DNA of 64,000 nt from Narthecium ossifragum (GCA_963920575.1 OY986965.1:25408988-25472987); one strand, 5' to 3'; positions 47,711 to 58,490 are shown, counted from the stretch's first letter. The notes: a model not told the origin generated them from the sequence alone. Translations and numbers: made by a program.

Positions 47711-47930
47711 TTTAGTCGATTTATCGTCACCCCGATTAACTCCGTTATATAAATTAAGAGTCTAATTTGTCATTTTAAAATACAGAGGATAAATTGACAA
47801 TTGTCCAGAGCGGTGGGGAGTAAAATGTTATTAAACCTTTTTAATTACATCAACCATCCAAATGTTTTCACATCTAGCACCCCATATTTTAAAATAATAG
47901 CATTTGCATCCAGCCCCCTATAACCCACTC

Positions 47931-47938
47931 ATATATAG
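47931..47938 (+). promoter_or_regulatory. Likely TATA box of the NHL gene
   Basis: ATATATAG lies 65 bp before the NHL start codon. This would put transcription start near 47960-47970 and give a short CT-rich leader (TCCGCTCTCCGCTCC...). Confidence 0.5.
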
Positions 47939-47995
47939 ATCCCACCCCACCCACCCCCCAATCCGCTCTCCGCTCCACTCTCCTCTTCAACTCGG

Positions 47996-48757
47996 ATGGC
48001 CGACCGAGTCCACCCGGCTGATGGCTCCCCCGACCACTCGCAGGAGACGCCATTAACGAAGCCTCCTCCTCCTCCGCCCCCCCCGTCGGGCGCGTACATT
48101 ATCCAGGTCCCCAAGGACCAGGTCTACCGTGTCCCACCGCCGGTGAACGCCCGCCTCTTCAAATCTTACACCAATCGCGCCGACCGCCGCAAGCGATCCT
48201 GCCGCCGCTGCCTCCTCTGCTCCGCCATCGCCGTCGCCGTCTTCCTCTTCCTAATCGGCGCCGCCGTCGGCATCGTCTACCTCGTTCTCAACCCCAAGCT
48301 CCCTTCCTACTCCCTCGATCGCCTCTCCGTCGCCGGTCTCAACTCCTCCGATCTCCCCCTCTCCCCGGCCCTCACCGCAGCTATCCGGGCCGATAACCCC
48401 AACGGCAAGATCCGGATCCGGTACCTCTCCGGCGGATCCCTCTCCGCCTCCTACTCCGGCGTCAAGCTCTGCGACGGCGACTGGCCGGCCTTCGAGCAGG
48501 GGACCAAGAATGTGACGGTGTTCGAGGCAGCGCTGGCCGGGTCGGGGATCCGGCTGTCACGTGCGATGCGGGACGCGCTGGGGAACGGTCACGTGCCTCT
48601 GGATATGGACGTCAGGGTTCCCGTCAAGCTTAGGGTTGGTGCCGTTAGCACCTGGCGGTTCACCGTTAAGGTATCGTGCGAGTTGACGGTGGATAAGCTG
48701 ACGGCGAACGCGACGGTGGTTTCCCAGTCGTGCCGGACGAAGGTGGACGTCTTCTGA
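47996..48757 (+). CDS. NHL13: NDR1/HIN1-like (NHL) LEA_2 protein, intronless
   Basis: Intronless 253-residue protein. The N-terminal MADRVHP start, a proline run at about 23-30 and the block YIIQVPKDQVYRVPPPVNA match the NHL6/NHL13 type. A basic, Cys-rich segment (RRKRSCRRCLLC, about 64-75) precedes one membrane helix (about 73-98). The outer part is a LEA_2 domain, with NPNGKIRIRY at 124-133 standing for the NPN-x-x-x-x-x-x-Y signature. Several N-x-S/T sites (such as NSS near 116, NVT and NAT) suit an extracellular domain. The family acts at the plasma membrane in pathogen and abiotic stress responses. The gene is much more GC-rich than its surroundings, as many intronless monocot genes are. 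The NHL13 label is by resemblance; NHL6 is equally possible. Confidence 0.85.
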   Translation: MADRVHPADGSPDHSQETPLTKPPPPPPPPSGAYIIQVPKDQVYRVPPPVNARLFKSYTNRADRRKRSCRRCLLCSAIAVAVFLFLIGAAVGIVYLVLNPKLPSYSLDRLSVAGLNSSDLPLSPALTAAIRADNPNGKIRIRYLSGGSLSASYSGVKLCDGDWPAFEQGTKNVTVFEAALAGSGIRLSRAMRDALGNGHVPLDMDVRVPVKLRVGAVSTWRFTVKVSCELTVDKLTANATVVSQSCRTKVDVF

Positions 48758-49349
48758 CGGACTTTTGGGTCCGTTTAGGACTCTTTTTATTCTAAACTTT
48801 GATTAAAGCTTTATTTTTATGTTGATAAAAAAATACTTATACATCATTTCCATAGAGGAAAAATAGCGTGTAAAAATAAGAATTTCCAACTTTTAATCAC
48901 TAATGGATTTTGTCGTGTTTTAAACATGAACTGGTCCAAATAAGATGTTACAGCTTGGATTCGATACTATTCAATGACCATTGCTTCTATTTTGATTTTA
49001 TCTTTGAGGTTTTCTTATAAAATTCGTCTCGGCAAAAAATAGATGCCGATATTTTGGCATAACATTGGAAAACAGATGTACTCCATAATTTTGGGTGAAA
49101 GTGCTTATAACCACATTGAAATATATTTAACTTATAATGATTATCAGTTTTTGATTTTAGTGAATAAATCGATCATTTATGATTACTTGTAGTACATAAG
49201 AGTCCATGTAGGAAGTTGGCGCTGGTATCACCTACGTACATTCACGACCACTATAGCTGTCACTACACCACAACCACAATTATTACCGGCACATCTCCAT
49301 CATCGCCGCCACCATCACTGCTATCATTTCCATGCCCACCGCTTGCACA
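48758..49349. other. NHL 3' region, no gene
   Basis: T-rich 3' flank that probably contains the NHL 3' UTR. No open frame or repeat structure worth calling before the MITE at 49353. Confidence 0.4.
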
Positions 49350-49352
49350 TAA

Positions 49353-49556
49353 GGGTTGTTTGGTTTGCCAAGATAAGATCACCCAATACATAGGGAGGGC
49401 AATGCGGCTGTTTGGTTGGCCGACGCATCGTGTGATCGGGTCCCAATATGTTGCGAAATTAGTTGCCACTTCTAATACTAAAAGCTGCCCGCTACATGCA
49501 TCGTGAGAAAACCATCAAAAAAATTGTGGCCGCCTGTAGGCTAACCAAACACGCCC
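49353..49556. mobile_element. Tourist-like MITE (204 bp), TAA TSD
   Basis: The left end GGGTTGTTTGGTTTGCC and the reverse complement of the right end (GGGCGTGTTTGGTTAGCC) form a clear TIR. TAA flanks both sides (49350-49352 and 49557-49559). The termini belong to the GTTTGG class also seen at 9115 and 24988. Non-coding. Confidence 0.75.
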
Positions 49557-49559
49557 TAA

Positions 49560-50644
49560 GTTTTGTTTATATGATATCATCATTTCCCTCATACTATTAT
49601 ACCAACGGTTCATATTTGTTTGAGTCTCGTCCAGCGATCCATATCATTAACAAAATATTAACTATGATTCAGATGCTAATGATCTGCATCATTGGAGCAG
49701 ATTCAAACACATCTAAGCTATCAGTATGATAATATGAGATAAAGAAGGCCAACTAACACTACCACCTCTATTATCCCACTACCACCATCACCATCACTCT
49801 CACCACTGATGCCACCGCACCGGCGCCAGCACCGACCCTCACCATCTATTGTGCCGCGCTACTCCCACCACCTTTGCCTTTGTTGCCGGTTGCGTCCACC
49901 TCCACCACATCACCACAAATAGTTTGAGACGAACATGCAAGAGTTATTTGGGAATTAATTAAGATATGGAGTGTAGCGAGTAAATATTTGGGTGTATGTA
50001 GGATTCCCTCATTGTTAATTCTCCGGTAGTAACTAATACCTCTCCCCTCCATCACGTCATTTAATTCTACTCCAAAATCCAAAATCTTCTAATTCTTGTC
50101 TTTTTAAGTGGGAATAAAAAGATAAATTCCAAGAAAATATTGTGGGTAGTTTGACAAACAAAAAAGAGAAGACAGTGAGAGAATAAGAGATACTCATCGA
50201 TTAAATTTTCATTTTTAGTTATGCATATAAAAGAAAAGCTGTCTTTTTTCCCCATGAAAAAAATGATAAAAGAAAATATATAACTTTTTTCATCCTCATA
50301 ATAATTAGTTATTTAATACTCATAAATTTAGAAAGCGGGAGTTTGTATGCATGTACATTTTCAACTTCCAATTTTACTTGACCTAGCAAAAAGAAAAAAA
50401 TTCATAAATTATGCAGTTACCACACCATTATTTTCATATTGATATAGTTGTGACTAATAAGATAAACATTAATAAATTGATTGGACCGGGAAGCCACCTC
50501 TCATGCTATTTTTAACTTACTTTTCCCGAAATTTTAGCAATTTCCATCCTCTATGTACCCAAATAGCTCCAAGTGATCGGACATATCATTTTTGATAACT
50601 CTATTGAAGTCTAATTTATAAAAGAGACCTTTCATGCACAAAAT
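49560..50644. other. Gene-free AT-rich stretch with a short CCACCA-rich patch
   Basis: 49755-49915 is rich in CACCAT/CCACCA triplets without a real open frame. The rest is AT-rich with no gene recognised, ending at the TSD of the LINE. Confidence 0.45.
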
Positions 50645-50659
50645 ATCCATATGTTAGTT

Positions 50660-53035
50660 TTTTTTGTTTGATTAGATGAGCCTATTGGCTAACAGGAACT
50701 ACAAAAACCTGTCTATCGATGTAATGCCATCCGCCAAGGCCCAATAAAGAGGCACTTGAGCTCGACGGCACCACCGTGCTATCCCATCTGCTATACAATT
50801 TTGATCTATGGGGATATGAGTAAAAACAAGAACCTGAAAGTGCATCCCCACCTCCCAAATATCCTTCAAAACCGACTCAACCTCATGAGTCCAAAGCATC
50901 CTGCTCTGCAACATGTCAACTGCCGTTTTCGAGTCAGATTCCACCACCAACTCCACATAGCCCTTCTCTCTAGCCCAAGTAATCCCATAAAAGATTGCAC
51001 GTAGTTCCACCTCAATACACGATCCAACATCAACGGGTCTTCCCATGGCCCAGACCGCCTCTGTGTCTTTGATTTCCACCACGCCAATCGCCGCGCGCTT
51101 GATTTGTGTCAGGCACCCATGAAGCATCTACCTGCAAAACCATCCCCTCCCATCTCCTCCTTGCGTCTGAATGGAGCCCTCGCATTTGTAGACACTCCTT
51201 GGCTGCTCGACATGCTTTGAACACGAGGCTTCTCGCTGAATCCCCACACCCATTGAATACTACTCGATTTCGATCCTTCCATATTAACCATATGGCATAG
51301 GCAACATGAACCTTGAGGTTCCTTCTGCCCTCTTCGTTCGAGGATCTGAGTAATAAATTTAAATAATCTTCTGCTCCCCATTCTTCTCCATCCCAATTTT
51401 GTTCACGCAGGATAGCCTCTAGGACTTCTTTGGCGAATTCACACTCCAACAACGCATGAGGAATACTTTCAGTATCACTTCCACACCTCGGGCATAACCT
51501 GTCTGAGACCATCATGCACCTCCACAATGCTTCTTTCACAGCCAGTTTACCATGAATGACATGCCAAAGAAACTGCTTGACTCTTGGCCCAATTGGCAAA
51601 CTCCAAAGGTTTCTCCAAACCTCCATCTCATCATAACGTTTGGGATTAACTTTCTCCTTCACTAAAAAATCATAAGAAGATGCTGAAGTGATGAAACCAT
51701 TCTTATTTAGGGACCATCGGTAGCAATCCCCAGTTTCCTCTGCTCTAATTGGAACTTTGAAGATCTCTTCTGCCAAGGCTTCATGACCAAACTCTACCAC
51801 ACAATCATAGTTCCAATCTGACTCATTCTGCAAATCCCCCACCACCGCGGAATGAAAACGTTCATCCCTATTGAAGAGAAGGGGAGAATCTGCCAGAGCA
51901 CCAGAGCCTAGCCAGTTATCATGAATCAGACTGATTGCACTATTCTTGCCTGGTTTACACATTAATCCTTTCCGGATCACGTCTGCAGCCTCGCATAAAG
52001 CTTTCCAATGCGGTGATCCACCCCGAAGAGTCCTCTTAGACGGGAGAATCTTTTTCCATTTGTACTTGGCTCTGCTCAACTGCTTCCAAATACTTTGACT
52101 CTTATCAAGGAACAAAGCCATTCTGTTCATTTTTAACGCTTTTTGCCAAAGGCCTAGATCTCTCAGCCCTAGGCCTCCCACCTCTTTAGGAGTACAAACC
52201 TCTTTCCAAGCCACATTGCAAAGACTTGATCTCCTCCCTCTCCAAAGAAAGTGGCTGCAGATGCTTTCCAATCTTTGAATCACCTTCGCAGGTAGCTTTG
52301 AAGTTGCCATGACATAGCCTGGAATGGACTGTAGAACAGACTGAATTAAAGTTACCCTTCCGGCTTCCGAGATTAATCTACCTTGCCACCCCAAAACTCT
52401 CTCTGTCATCTTATCAATAAGCCCTGAATAATCTGCATTGGAGATCCTCTTGTCACTAACAGGAACTCCCATGTAATTCCAAACACCTCTAGCAGCTGGA
52501 AAGCCAAGGATGTGACATATAGTACGCCTTCTATCCACATTTACAACTATAGAGAAGCGAATACTGGACTTAAGGGGATTCATTTCCAACCCGAAAAGTT
52601 CCTTGAAGAAGAGAAGTTTATGCTTTAATTTCCTTGCTTCTAGACATGTGGCTCTAGTCACAAACAAACAATCATCGGCATAGAGGAGATGAGAGATGAT
52701 GAAGTCAGACCTTGGCACCTTCAATCCTATCAGGGCATCTGTAGGATTCTTCAGAATCTTTGACAGAACTTCTTGAACTAACAAAAACAAGTAAGGAGAA
52801 AGGGGATCTCCCTGCCGTAATCCACATTTTGAGGCAATTCTACCGTGTAACTGGCCATTGATAATTAGGGAGAAGCGAGGACCTGTGACGCATGCCATAA
52901 CCCAATCGATCCACTTGGCTGGAAAATTCATCTTTCTAAGCACCAATTCTAGAAACTGCCAGCTGACCTTGTCATAGGCTGATTTCAAATCGATCTTAGC
53001 AACCATCAAACTTCGAGATTTAGGTGCATGCTTCA
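50660..53035 (-). mobile_element. 5'-truncated LINE with perfect 15 bp TSD
   Basis: The insertion is flanked by identical ATCCATATGTTAGTT (50645-50659 and 53036-53050). A T-rich run starts the element on the + strand (50660 onward), equal to a short A tail in LINE orientation. It carries, in order on the minus strand, the C-terminal two thirds of reverse transcriptase, a zinc-binding zf-RVT region and an RNase H-like domain. ORF1, the endonuclease and the first part of RT are missing, as in 5'-truncated target-primed insertions. The clean TSD and mostly open frame suggest a young insertion. Confidence 0.93.
50699..53035 (-). pseudogene. LINE ORF2 fragment: reverse transcriptase, zf-RVT, RNase H
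   Basis: The main frame (53035 down to 51030) has RT motifs KIDLKSAYDKV, CGLRQGDPLSPYLF and LLYADDCLF (YADD catalytic box). A long connection follows, then the zf-RVT block (FLWHVIHGKLAVKEALW, then CPRCGS and HALLEC). Near 51090 the frame changes. The RNase H part begins VDASW in the first frame and continues in the frame of 51127-50699 (AIGVVEIKDTEAVW, then ELRAIFYGITWAREKGY and VVESDSKTAVDML). One frameshift in a short CGCGCGG run separates them. This copy lacks the N-terminal domains and is not functional on its own. Confidence 0.9.
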
Positions 53036-53110
53036 ATCCATATGTTAGTTGCTAAGTAGGAAATGCCGTCCAAATTTGGCATGACAGTTTATTTATTATA
53101 GATGTAACTT

Positions 53111-53405
53111 ATACATGCAGTCCCGATGAACTATAAAATATACATCATCACTATTGGCTCTTTTATTATAATAGTATTGCAACCTAGAGCTTTCTATTAG
53201 TTATTCTCCATGACTAAAGTACACCACAACGATAAACTACATCCGCAGACATGATGAACCATAAACTACACCTCATGTCTATTGGCTATCTTATTATATT
53301 AGTTTTACGACCTAGAGAGACTCACTGTTTGTTCTATGATAACTAAACTAAACCTGCATAATAAAATAAAGGGGGAAGGGGCGTCAGCACCATAAACTAG
53401 ACTTA
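53111..53405. repeat. Diverged tandem repeat, about 120-125 bp unit
   Basis: Unit words ATGAACYATAAA, CTATTGGCTMTYTTATTATA and CGACCTAGAG occur in two copies (about 53118-53242 and 53243-53365). A third start, ACCATAAACTAGAC, is at about 53390. Non-coding. Confidence 0.6.
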
Positions 53406-53689
53406 TCCCGTTAAAAAAACACTAAGCATAACATTTGGGGTCTTAACACCATCTACCACTTCAAAAGACACCTATGCCCCCCTCCTATAACAGCCTCAAA
53501 AAACATACGTTCTCCTCTTCCTCCTCCTCTTCCTCTCTTCTTGCCTCCTCACTGTCACCCATCCGCCTCCTCTAGCTCCTCCACCTCCCGTCTTCTTCAA
53601 ACCCCCATGAACGCCCTCCTTTTTGCTCCTCAACCTCTCCTTCAAACGCCATGAACGCGTCATAGAAGCTCCAAACGCTAGGCCATGTC

Positions 53690-53870
53690 GATGGATCCGC
53701 ATCATCCCAAGAAGAACGATTGCGATGGCTGCGGCGAGGAGAAGGGCACGACAGTCAAGAAGATGTGACCGTCGCCGACTATCACCGTCGACGAGATCGT
53801 CACGGAGTTCTCCCACCACGCCCCCCGCGTTGTCCGGATCAACAACGATAACTTCGGGCCCTGCCCCACC
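53690..53870 (+). pseudogene. Unrecognised gene-like fragment
   Basis: A + frame reads MDPHHPKKNDCDGCGEEKG, an in-frame stop at 53766-53768, then ITVDEIVTEFSHHAPRVVRI and INNDNFGP. The amino-acid usage looks like a real protein, but I cannot name the family. The in-frame stop and the repeats after it argue for a captured, dead fragment. Confidence 0.35.
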
Positions 53871-53879
53871 TCTATTTTT

Positions 53880-53980
53880 GCTGCCCCTTCTCCCCTGTCA
53901 ACGAGGTCCCTCTGTTCTTGCTGCCCCTTCTCCCCTGTCAACGAGTTCCCTCTGTTATTGCTGCCCCTTCTCCCCTGTCA
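53880..53980. repeat. CTGTTCTTGCTGCCCCTTCTCCCCTGTCAA-type tandem repeat
   Basis: Three partial or full copies of a 38-40 bp unit (words TTGCTGCCCCTTCTCCCCTG and ACGAGKTCCCTCTG) at about 53876, 53917 and 53956. A further copy at 54846 precedes the second GA block. Confidence 0.75.
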
Positions 53981-54540
53981 AGAGAAAAGAGAATTTTGAA
54001 AAGAGAACATAGAAGAGAGAAAAGAGAAAAGGGAACTAAGAAAAAGAGAAGAGAGAAGAGTGTAGAGAGAAAAGAGAATTTCGAAAAAAGAACATAGAAA
54101 AGAGAACTAAGAAAAGAGTAGAGAGAAGAGAGTCGAGAGAAAAGAGAATTTTGAAAAGAGAACTAAGAAAAGAGAAGAGAGAAGAGAGTAGAGAGAAAAG
54201 AAAAAAGAGAATTTTGAAAAGAGAACATAGAAGAGAGAAAAGAAAAAAGAGAACATAGAGAGTAGAGATAAAAGAGAAAAGAGAACTAAGAAAAGAGCAG
54301 AGAGAAGAGAGTAGAGATAAAAGAGAAAAGAGAATTTTGAAAAGAGAACATAGAAGAGAGAAAAGGGAAAAGAGAAAAGAGAACTAAGAAAAGAGAAGAG
54401 AGAAGACAGTAGAGAGAAAAGAGAATTTTGAAAAGAGAACTAAGAAAAGAGCAGAGAGAAGAGAGTAGAGAGAAAAGAGAAAAGAGAATTTTGAAAAGAG
54501 AATAGAGAAGAGAGTAGAGAGAAAAGAGAAGAGAAAATTT
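53980..54540. repeat. GA-rich satellite block 1
   Basis: Irregular tandem words AGAGAAAAGAGAATTTTGAA, AGAGAACATAGAAGAG and AGAGAACTAAGAAAAG over about 560 bp. The minus-strand Phe/Leu/Ser-rich frames are repeat artefacts. Confidence 0.9.
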
Positions 54541-54874
54541 TCTGTCTTCACTTTTCTATGTTCTCTTACTCTTTCCTCTTTTCTCTCTTCTCTTTTTTGG
54601 TGATCTACTTCAATATTGTACACGATTGGATTGCATTATTCTCTTTCTCTCTTTCACTGTTGTATTGCATTATTATCTTTCCCAATTTCGATTAATGTTC
54701 ATTAATGTTCATGACTATTCTCTTTTATCTTCTTCATTAAAGTTCATTAATCACTTCTTCGCAGAAAACTGAGCAATACAGGTCCACTCTTGCCACAATC
54801 ACAAGTGTAATGCAAAAAATCCACGACGATAAATCCCTTCACATACCTCTGTTCTTGCTGCCCTTTCTCCCCTG

Positions 54875-55557
54875 TCAAGAGAAAAGAGAATTTTGAGAAG
54901 AGAACATAGAAGAGAGAAAAGAGAAAAGAGAACTAAAAAAGGAGAAGGGAGTAGAGAGTAGAGAGAAAAGAGAATTTTGAAAAGAGAACTAAGAAAAGAG
55001 AAGAGAGAAGAGAGTAGAGAGTAGAGAGTAGAGAGAAAAGATAAAAGATAAAAGATAAAAGAGAATTTTGAAAAGAGAACATAGAAGAGAGAAAAGGGAA
55101 AAGAGAAAAGAGAATTAAGAAAAGAGAAGAGAGTAGACAGTAGAGAGAAAAGAGAATTTTGAAAAAGAGAACTAAGAAAAGAGCAGAGAGAAGAGAGTAG
55201 GGAGAAAAGAGAAAAGAGAATTTTGAAAAGAAAACATAGAAGAGAGAAAAGAGAACTAAGAAAAAGAGAAGAGAGAAGAGTGTAGAGAGAAAAGAGAATT
55301 TCAAAAAGAGAACTAAGAAAAGAGCAGAGAGAAGAGAGTAGAGAGAAAAGAGAATTTTGAAAAGAGAACTAAGAATAGAGAAGAGAGAAGAGAGTAGTGA
55401 GAAAAGAGAAAAGAAAAAAGAGAATTTTGAAAAGAGAACATAGAAGAGATAAAAGGGAAAAGAGAACTAAGAAAAGAGAAGAGAGAAGAAAGTAGAGAGA
55501 AAAGAGAATTTTAAAAAGAGAATTAAGAAAAGAGCAGAGAGAAGAGAGTAGAGAGAA
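54875..55557. repeat. GA-rich satellite block 2
   Basis: Same words as block 1. The boundary copy TGCCCTTTCTCCCCTGTCAA leads into GAGAAAAGAGAATTTTGA exactly as before block 1, so about 0.9 kb was duplicated. Between the blocks lies about 300 bp of unrelated AT-rich sequence. Confidence 0.9.
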
Positions 55558-55744
55558 GGCTTTAAGCCTTTGCATTGTTTCACCATGTCAATACATCCAC
55601 CATCCAGCTTCAATCACATAGACCATAAATCCCTTCACATACCTCTCATGAGAAATGATTGGTGTGTCCTCTCTTGATCAGAGAAAATGGCCTTAGCTTC
55701 ACAGTCCCTGTTCCTTCTCATGCTCATATCCATCCCTTCACAGA

Positions 55745-56060
55745 CCTCTCATATCCATGCCCAAATTTGTTGGATGAAGCTGTTCATGGGAACGGGGTAT
55801 GTGGATGCGTCTGCGAAGCTGAATATCTAAAAGGAGTGGCCGGGGTCGGAGTAGACATAGGAAGTGTTGTCCGTCACGAAGACCTCCGACGACGACGGAT
55901 CGGAGGCGTTGTCGCGCTGTGATGACGGATCGGAGGCGACATACTTCTTAATCGCGGCGGCGGAGACGAAGGGCGACGCCGCCCATGCCCATCTCGATTT
56001 GGTCAGACATCGTGTTGACCCGCCTGTCGCCGTCGACGGCGGGGTGTACTGACTTCTCGA
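55745..56060 (-). pseudogene. Captured fragment resembling a non-specific phospholipase C (NPC) gene
   Basis: On the minus strand the frame reads KSVHPAVDG, then (after frame breaks) SSEVFVTDNTSYVYSDPGHS, a stop, then YPVPMNSFIQQ. In plant NPC proteins the corresponding blocks are KSLNPEIDGVTG, V-DPDPGHSFQ and PPMNGFVQQ, in that order. The fragment lacks the N-terminal catalytic block and the rest of the enzyme, and has stops and frame changes. NPCs hydrolyse phospholipids; this piece cannot. The identification rests on short motif order recalled from the family. Confidence 0.5.
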
Positions 56061-56399
56061 TGGTAGCTAGCCGGGCGGCGGGGGAGAGGAGGGGGATGAT
56101 GGAGGAAGATGATAGTAAGAGAAAGGGAAGAGGGACGGGGACAGGGAGGGGGATGATGGAGTTATAGTTGGAATTAGGATTTGGGTTATCATAGGGGTAA
56201 AAAGGTCATCAAAACTATATAACCAACCATAACTATCCATAACTGATGTAAAATGGTGTTAAGACGTTAAATCTAATGATAGGGGTATACCCATCAACAA
56301 GTTTCACAAATTTGATGTAAACATCAATTATCTATAAAATAAAAGGCTGGAGAAACTTAAACATGAGAGTCTCATCCAAAGACAACAATGCCCTCATAT

Positions 56400-56670
56400 A
56401 TTTACCAGGTAAATAAAAGAGAGGGCTAAGTAGGAAAACATCACAGTCATTAAATAGTCAGACAAAACGACAAAAATACGGAGCAGTACGAAGACCTGCT
56501 AACTCCCCCCCCCCCCCCCCCCCCCTTTTATATAGGGGATAGATATAGATAAATAAGGGATCATGAGAGATATTTAAATAAAAGAAAGGGCTAAGTTGAA
56601 AAACATCCCGGTCATTAAATGGTAAGATAAAACGATAAAAAGGGGAGCATGACGAACCCCCGATATATAT
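56400..56670. repeat. Tandem duplication around a 21 bp poly-C tract
   Basis: Copies at about 56413-56486 and 56577-56648 share AAATAAAAGARAGGGCTAAG, GTCATTAAATRGT and AAAACGAYAAAAA. Between them lies an uninterrupted run of 21 C (56505-56525). Long C runs are unstable and often mis-sequenced. Confidence 0.75.
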
Positions 56671-56886
56671 ATTGTTCCTTCCTTGTAATTGCTGAAATAG
56701 ATCCAATTATTGGAATTTTTTCATAGGAGAATTGGAGAAAAATACGTGGAAATCTATATTCGAATCAATTTAAAGGGGGTGAGAAATTGTCAGCGCATGT
56801 TTGCCTTTAGGTGACTATGACTCAGAAGTAGTTTATCATTGGACTAGGTGTATGCTAGTTTTTAAACACGTGTAGTTTACCCTTAA

Positions 56887-57098
56887 TTTTTGACTAAGTC
56901 TCCACGGTCCTACTTATTAATCAGAAATCTCCCATGGTCCCATGGAAGCAGCTGCCAAGCCATGAATTTTTCTACCTTGCGAGGCCAATATATACCTTTA
57001 TTTTTGACTAAGTCTCCACGGTCCTACTTATTAATCAGAAATCTCCCATGGTCCCATGGAAGCAGCTGCCAAGCCATGAATTTTTCTACCTTGCGAGG

Positions 57099-57131
<33 letters not shown>
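56887..57131. repeat. 114 bp tandem duplication followed by (AT)n
   Basis: Copies at 56887-57000 and 57001-57103 look identical through TTTTTGACTAAGTCTCCACG to CTTGCGAGGCCAATATATA. The second runs into an (AT)n microsatellite (about 57103-57131). It gives an 86-codon open frame by repetition only. Confidence 0.9.
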
Positions 57132-57134
<3 letters not shown>

Positions 57135-57171
57135 TAAAATTTTATGTTAATTCAAACCTTTAGATTTCTTT

Positions 57172-57570
57172 CATCTTGAAATTTTTATTGATGCTCATAT
57201 AAATCTTTTTCTTATTGGTATAAGAAAATAAATAATGGAATACATGACATATTTTTTGGATTTCTCATCATCATCTTGAATTTTTTATACATGCTCATAT
57301 CAAATCTTATGCTTAATGGTATAAGAAAATAAATAATAGAACAAGTTAAATAATTTTTAGATTTTTCATGATCATCTTGAAATTTTTATAGGTGTTCATA
57401 TCAAATCTTATGCTTATTGGTATAAGAAAATAAATAATAGAACACATGAAATTATTTTTTAGATTTCTCATCATCATCTTGAAATTTTATAGATGCTCAT
57501 ATCAAATCTTATGTTTATTGGTAGAAAAAAGATGATAGAACACATGAATAATTTCAAGATGTTGAAAAAT
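57172..57570. repeat. Four-copy minisatellite, about 101 bp unit
   Basis: Units start CATCTTGAA at 57172, 57272, 57373 and 57475. Each contains ATGCTCATAT, TTATTGGTATAAGAAAATAA and AGATTTCTCATCATCAT-type words with a few changes. Non-coding. The units abut directly, so this is not a CRISPR array. Confidence 0.88.
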
Positions 57571-58490
57571 TTGAAAACATGTAAAGTCATTTTATCTGCA
57601 TATGCTACACAAGTAAGTAACATATGGTTCTCTTTATCATCCTTATATAATGCTATGGTTATAAGTGAAACTTTTGTTCTCCTACGCGGCGGGAGAATAT
57701 CCTAGGTGGAGCCTATGTGACGTCTATCTAATATGATAATCTTAAATTGAATAGGGTTTAGTGGGAGGGAGTTATTGGGCTGTGGTTGGTGATTACCCTG
57801 TCATGTGACAGGGGGTACAACTAGTATATATATATGGATGGATATATATGAGAGGAGGAAGAAAGAGGGAAAGATGGATCCCACATAAGTCAATAGTAAG
57901 TTTTAAGGTCAATTATGGTATGCTTAATAGTGAGAGAGAGAGAGAGAGTGTTAAGGCAGGGAAGTGTGGCAATTAGGTAAAAGATCAATTAATGAAATTA
58001 ATAAATTAATTACTAAATTTACGCGAGCGTGGGGGTGTGGGGGCGACCCCGAGTTGGATTGGGCTTGATTGGACCCATAAATTTGGGCCGGGTGTGGTTT
58101 GGATCAAACGTGTTGGTGCTGGCCTATATTTACGTGGGATAGTGCATGCATAATTTTTTTTTAATTTTTTTTTTATGGCTGTTGAAATGTAGTTAGTCAA
58201 GTAGGGTGCGTGCATGCATGAATTTTTATTTTATTTTATGGCTGTTGAAATGTAAATAGTGATATTCAAAAACTCTTAATTTGATAGCTTGATTTTAAAT
58301 ATAGCTAAGTAGGCTCATTGAATTTTGTTAAGGGTCGCAAACCAAAGTATCAACCGGCATGTTTGATACAGGCTTAATTCTGACGCTGGATCTGGTTAAA
58401 TAAGCCCAAATTGGAGATCAGACGGGCCTAAAAATGTCTAAAATATAACAGGCTTCGGCCCGTTCCCTCCCATCAGTATAGTTTTGGATT
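57571..58490. other. Gene-free AT-rich stretch
   Basis: No gene. Features: an 18 bp palindrome CCCTGTCATGTGACAGGG (57798-57815), a (GA)n run near 57932-57949, and a short duplication at about 58135-58260 around ATGGCTGTTGAAATGTA. Confidence 0.45.

Larger units (their letters stand above)
53400..56330. mobile_element. Composite repeat block with gene fragments, possibly a Pack-type element
   Basis: The outer parts share inverted words (GTCTTAACACCAT at about 53441-53453 and its reverse complement ATGGTGTTAAGAC at about 56253-56265). Similar sequence around them (ACCYATGCCCCC-like at the left, TACCCCTATGATAAC-like on the reverse at the right) suggests a decayed element with inverted ends. Inside are two gene-like fragments and two GA-rich satellites. 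I could not fix the ends or a TSD. Confidence 0.4.

Noticed and set aside
54384..55575. Phe/Leu/Ser-rich minus-strand frames resembling membrane proteins
   Set aside because: They are translations of the GA satellite blocks.
56890..57150. 86-codon frame with an internal perfect peptide repeat
   Set aside because: The repeat is the 114 bp DNA duplication read once per copy; there is no independent coding evidence.
57172..57570. Regular about 101 bp repeats resembling a CRISPR-like array
   Set aside because: The units abut directly with no unique spacers, and the context is a plant nuclear genome, so this is a minisatellite.
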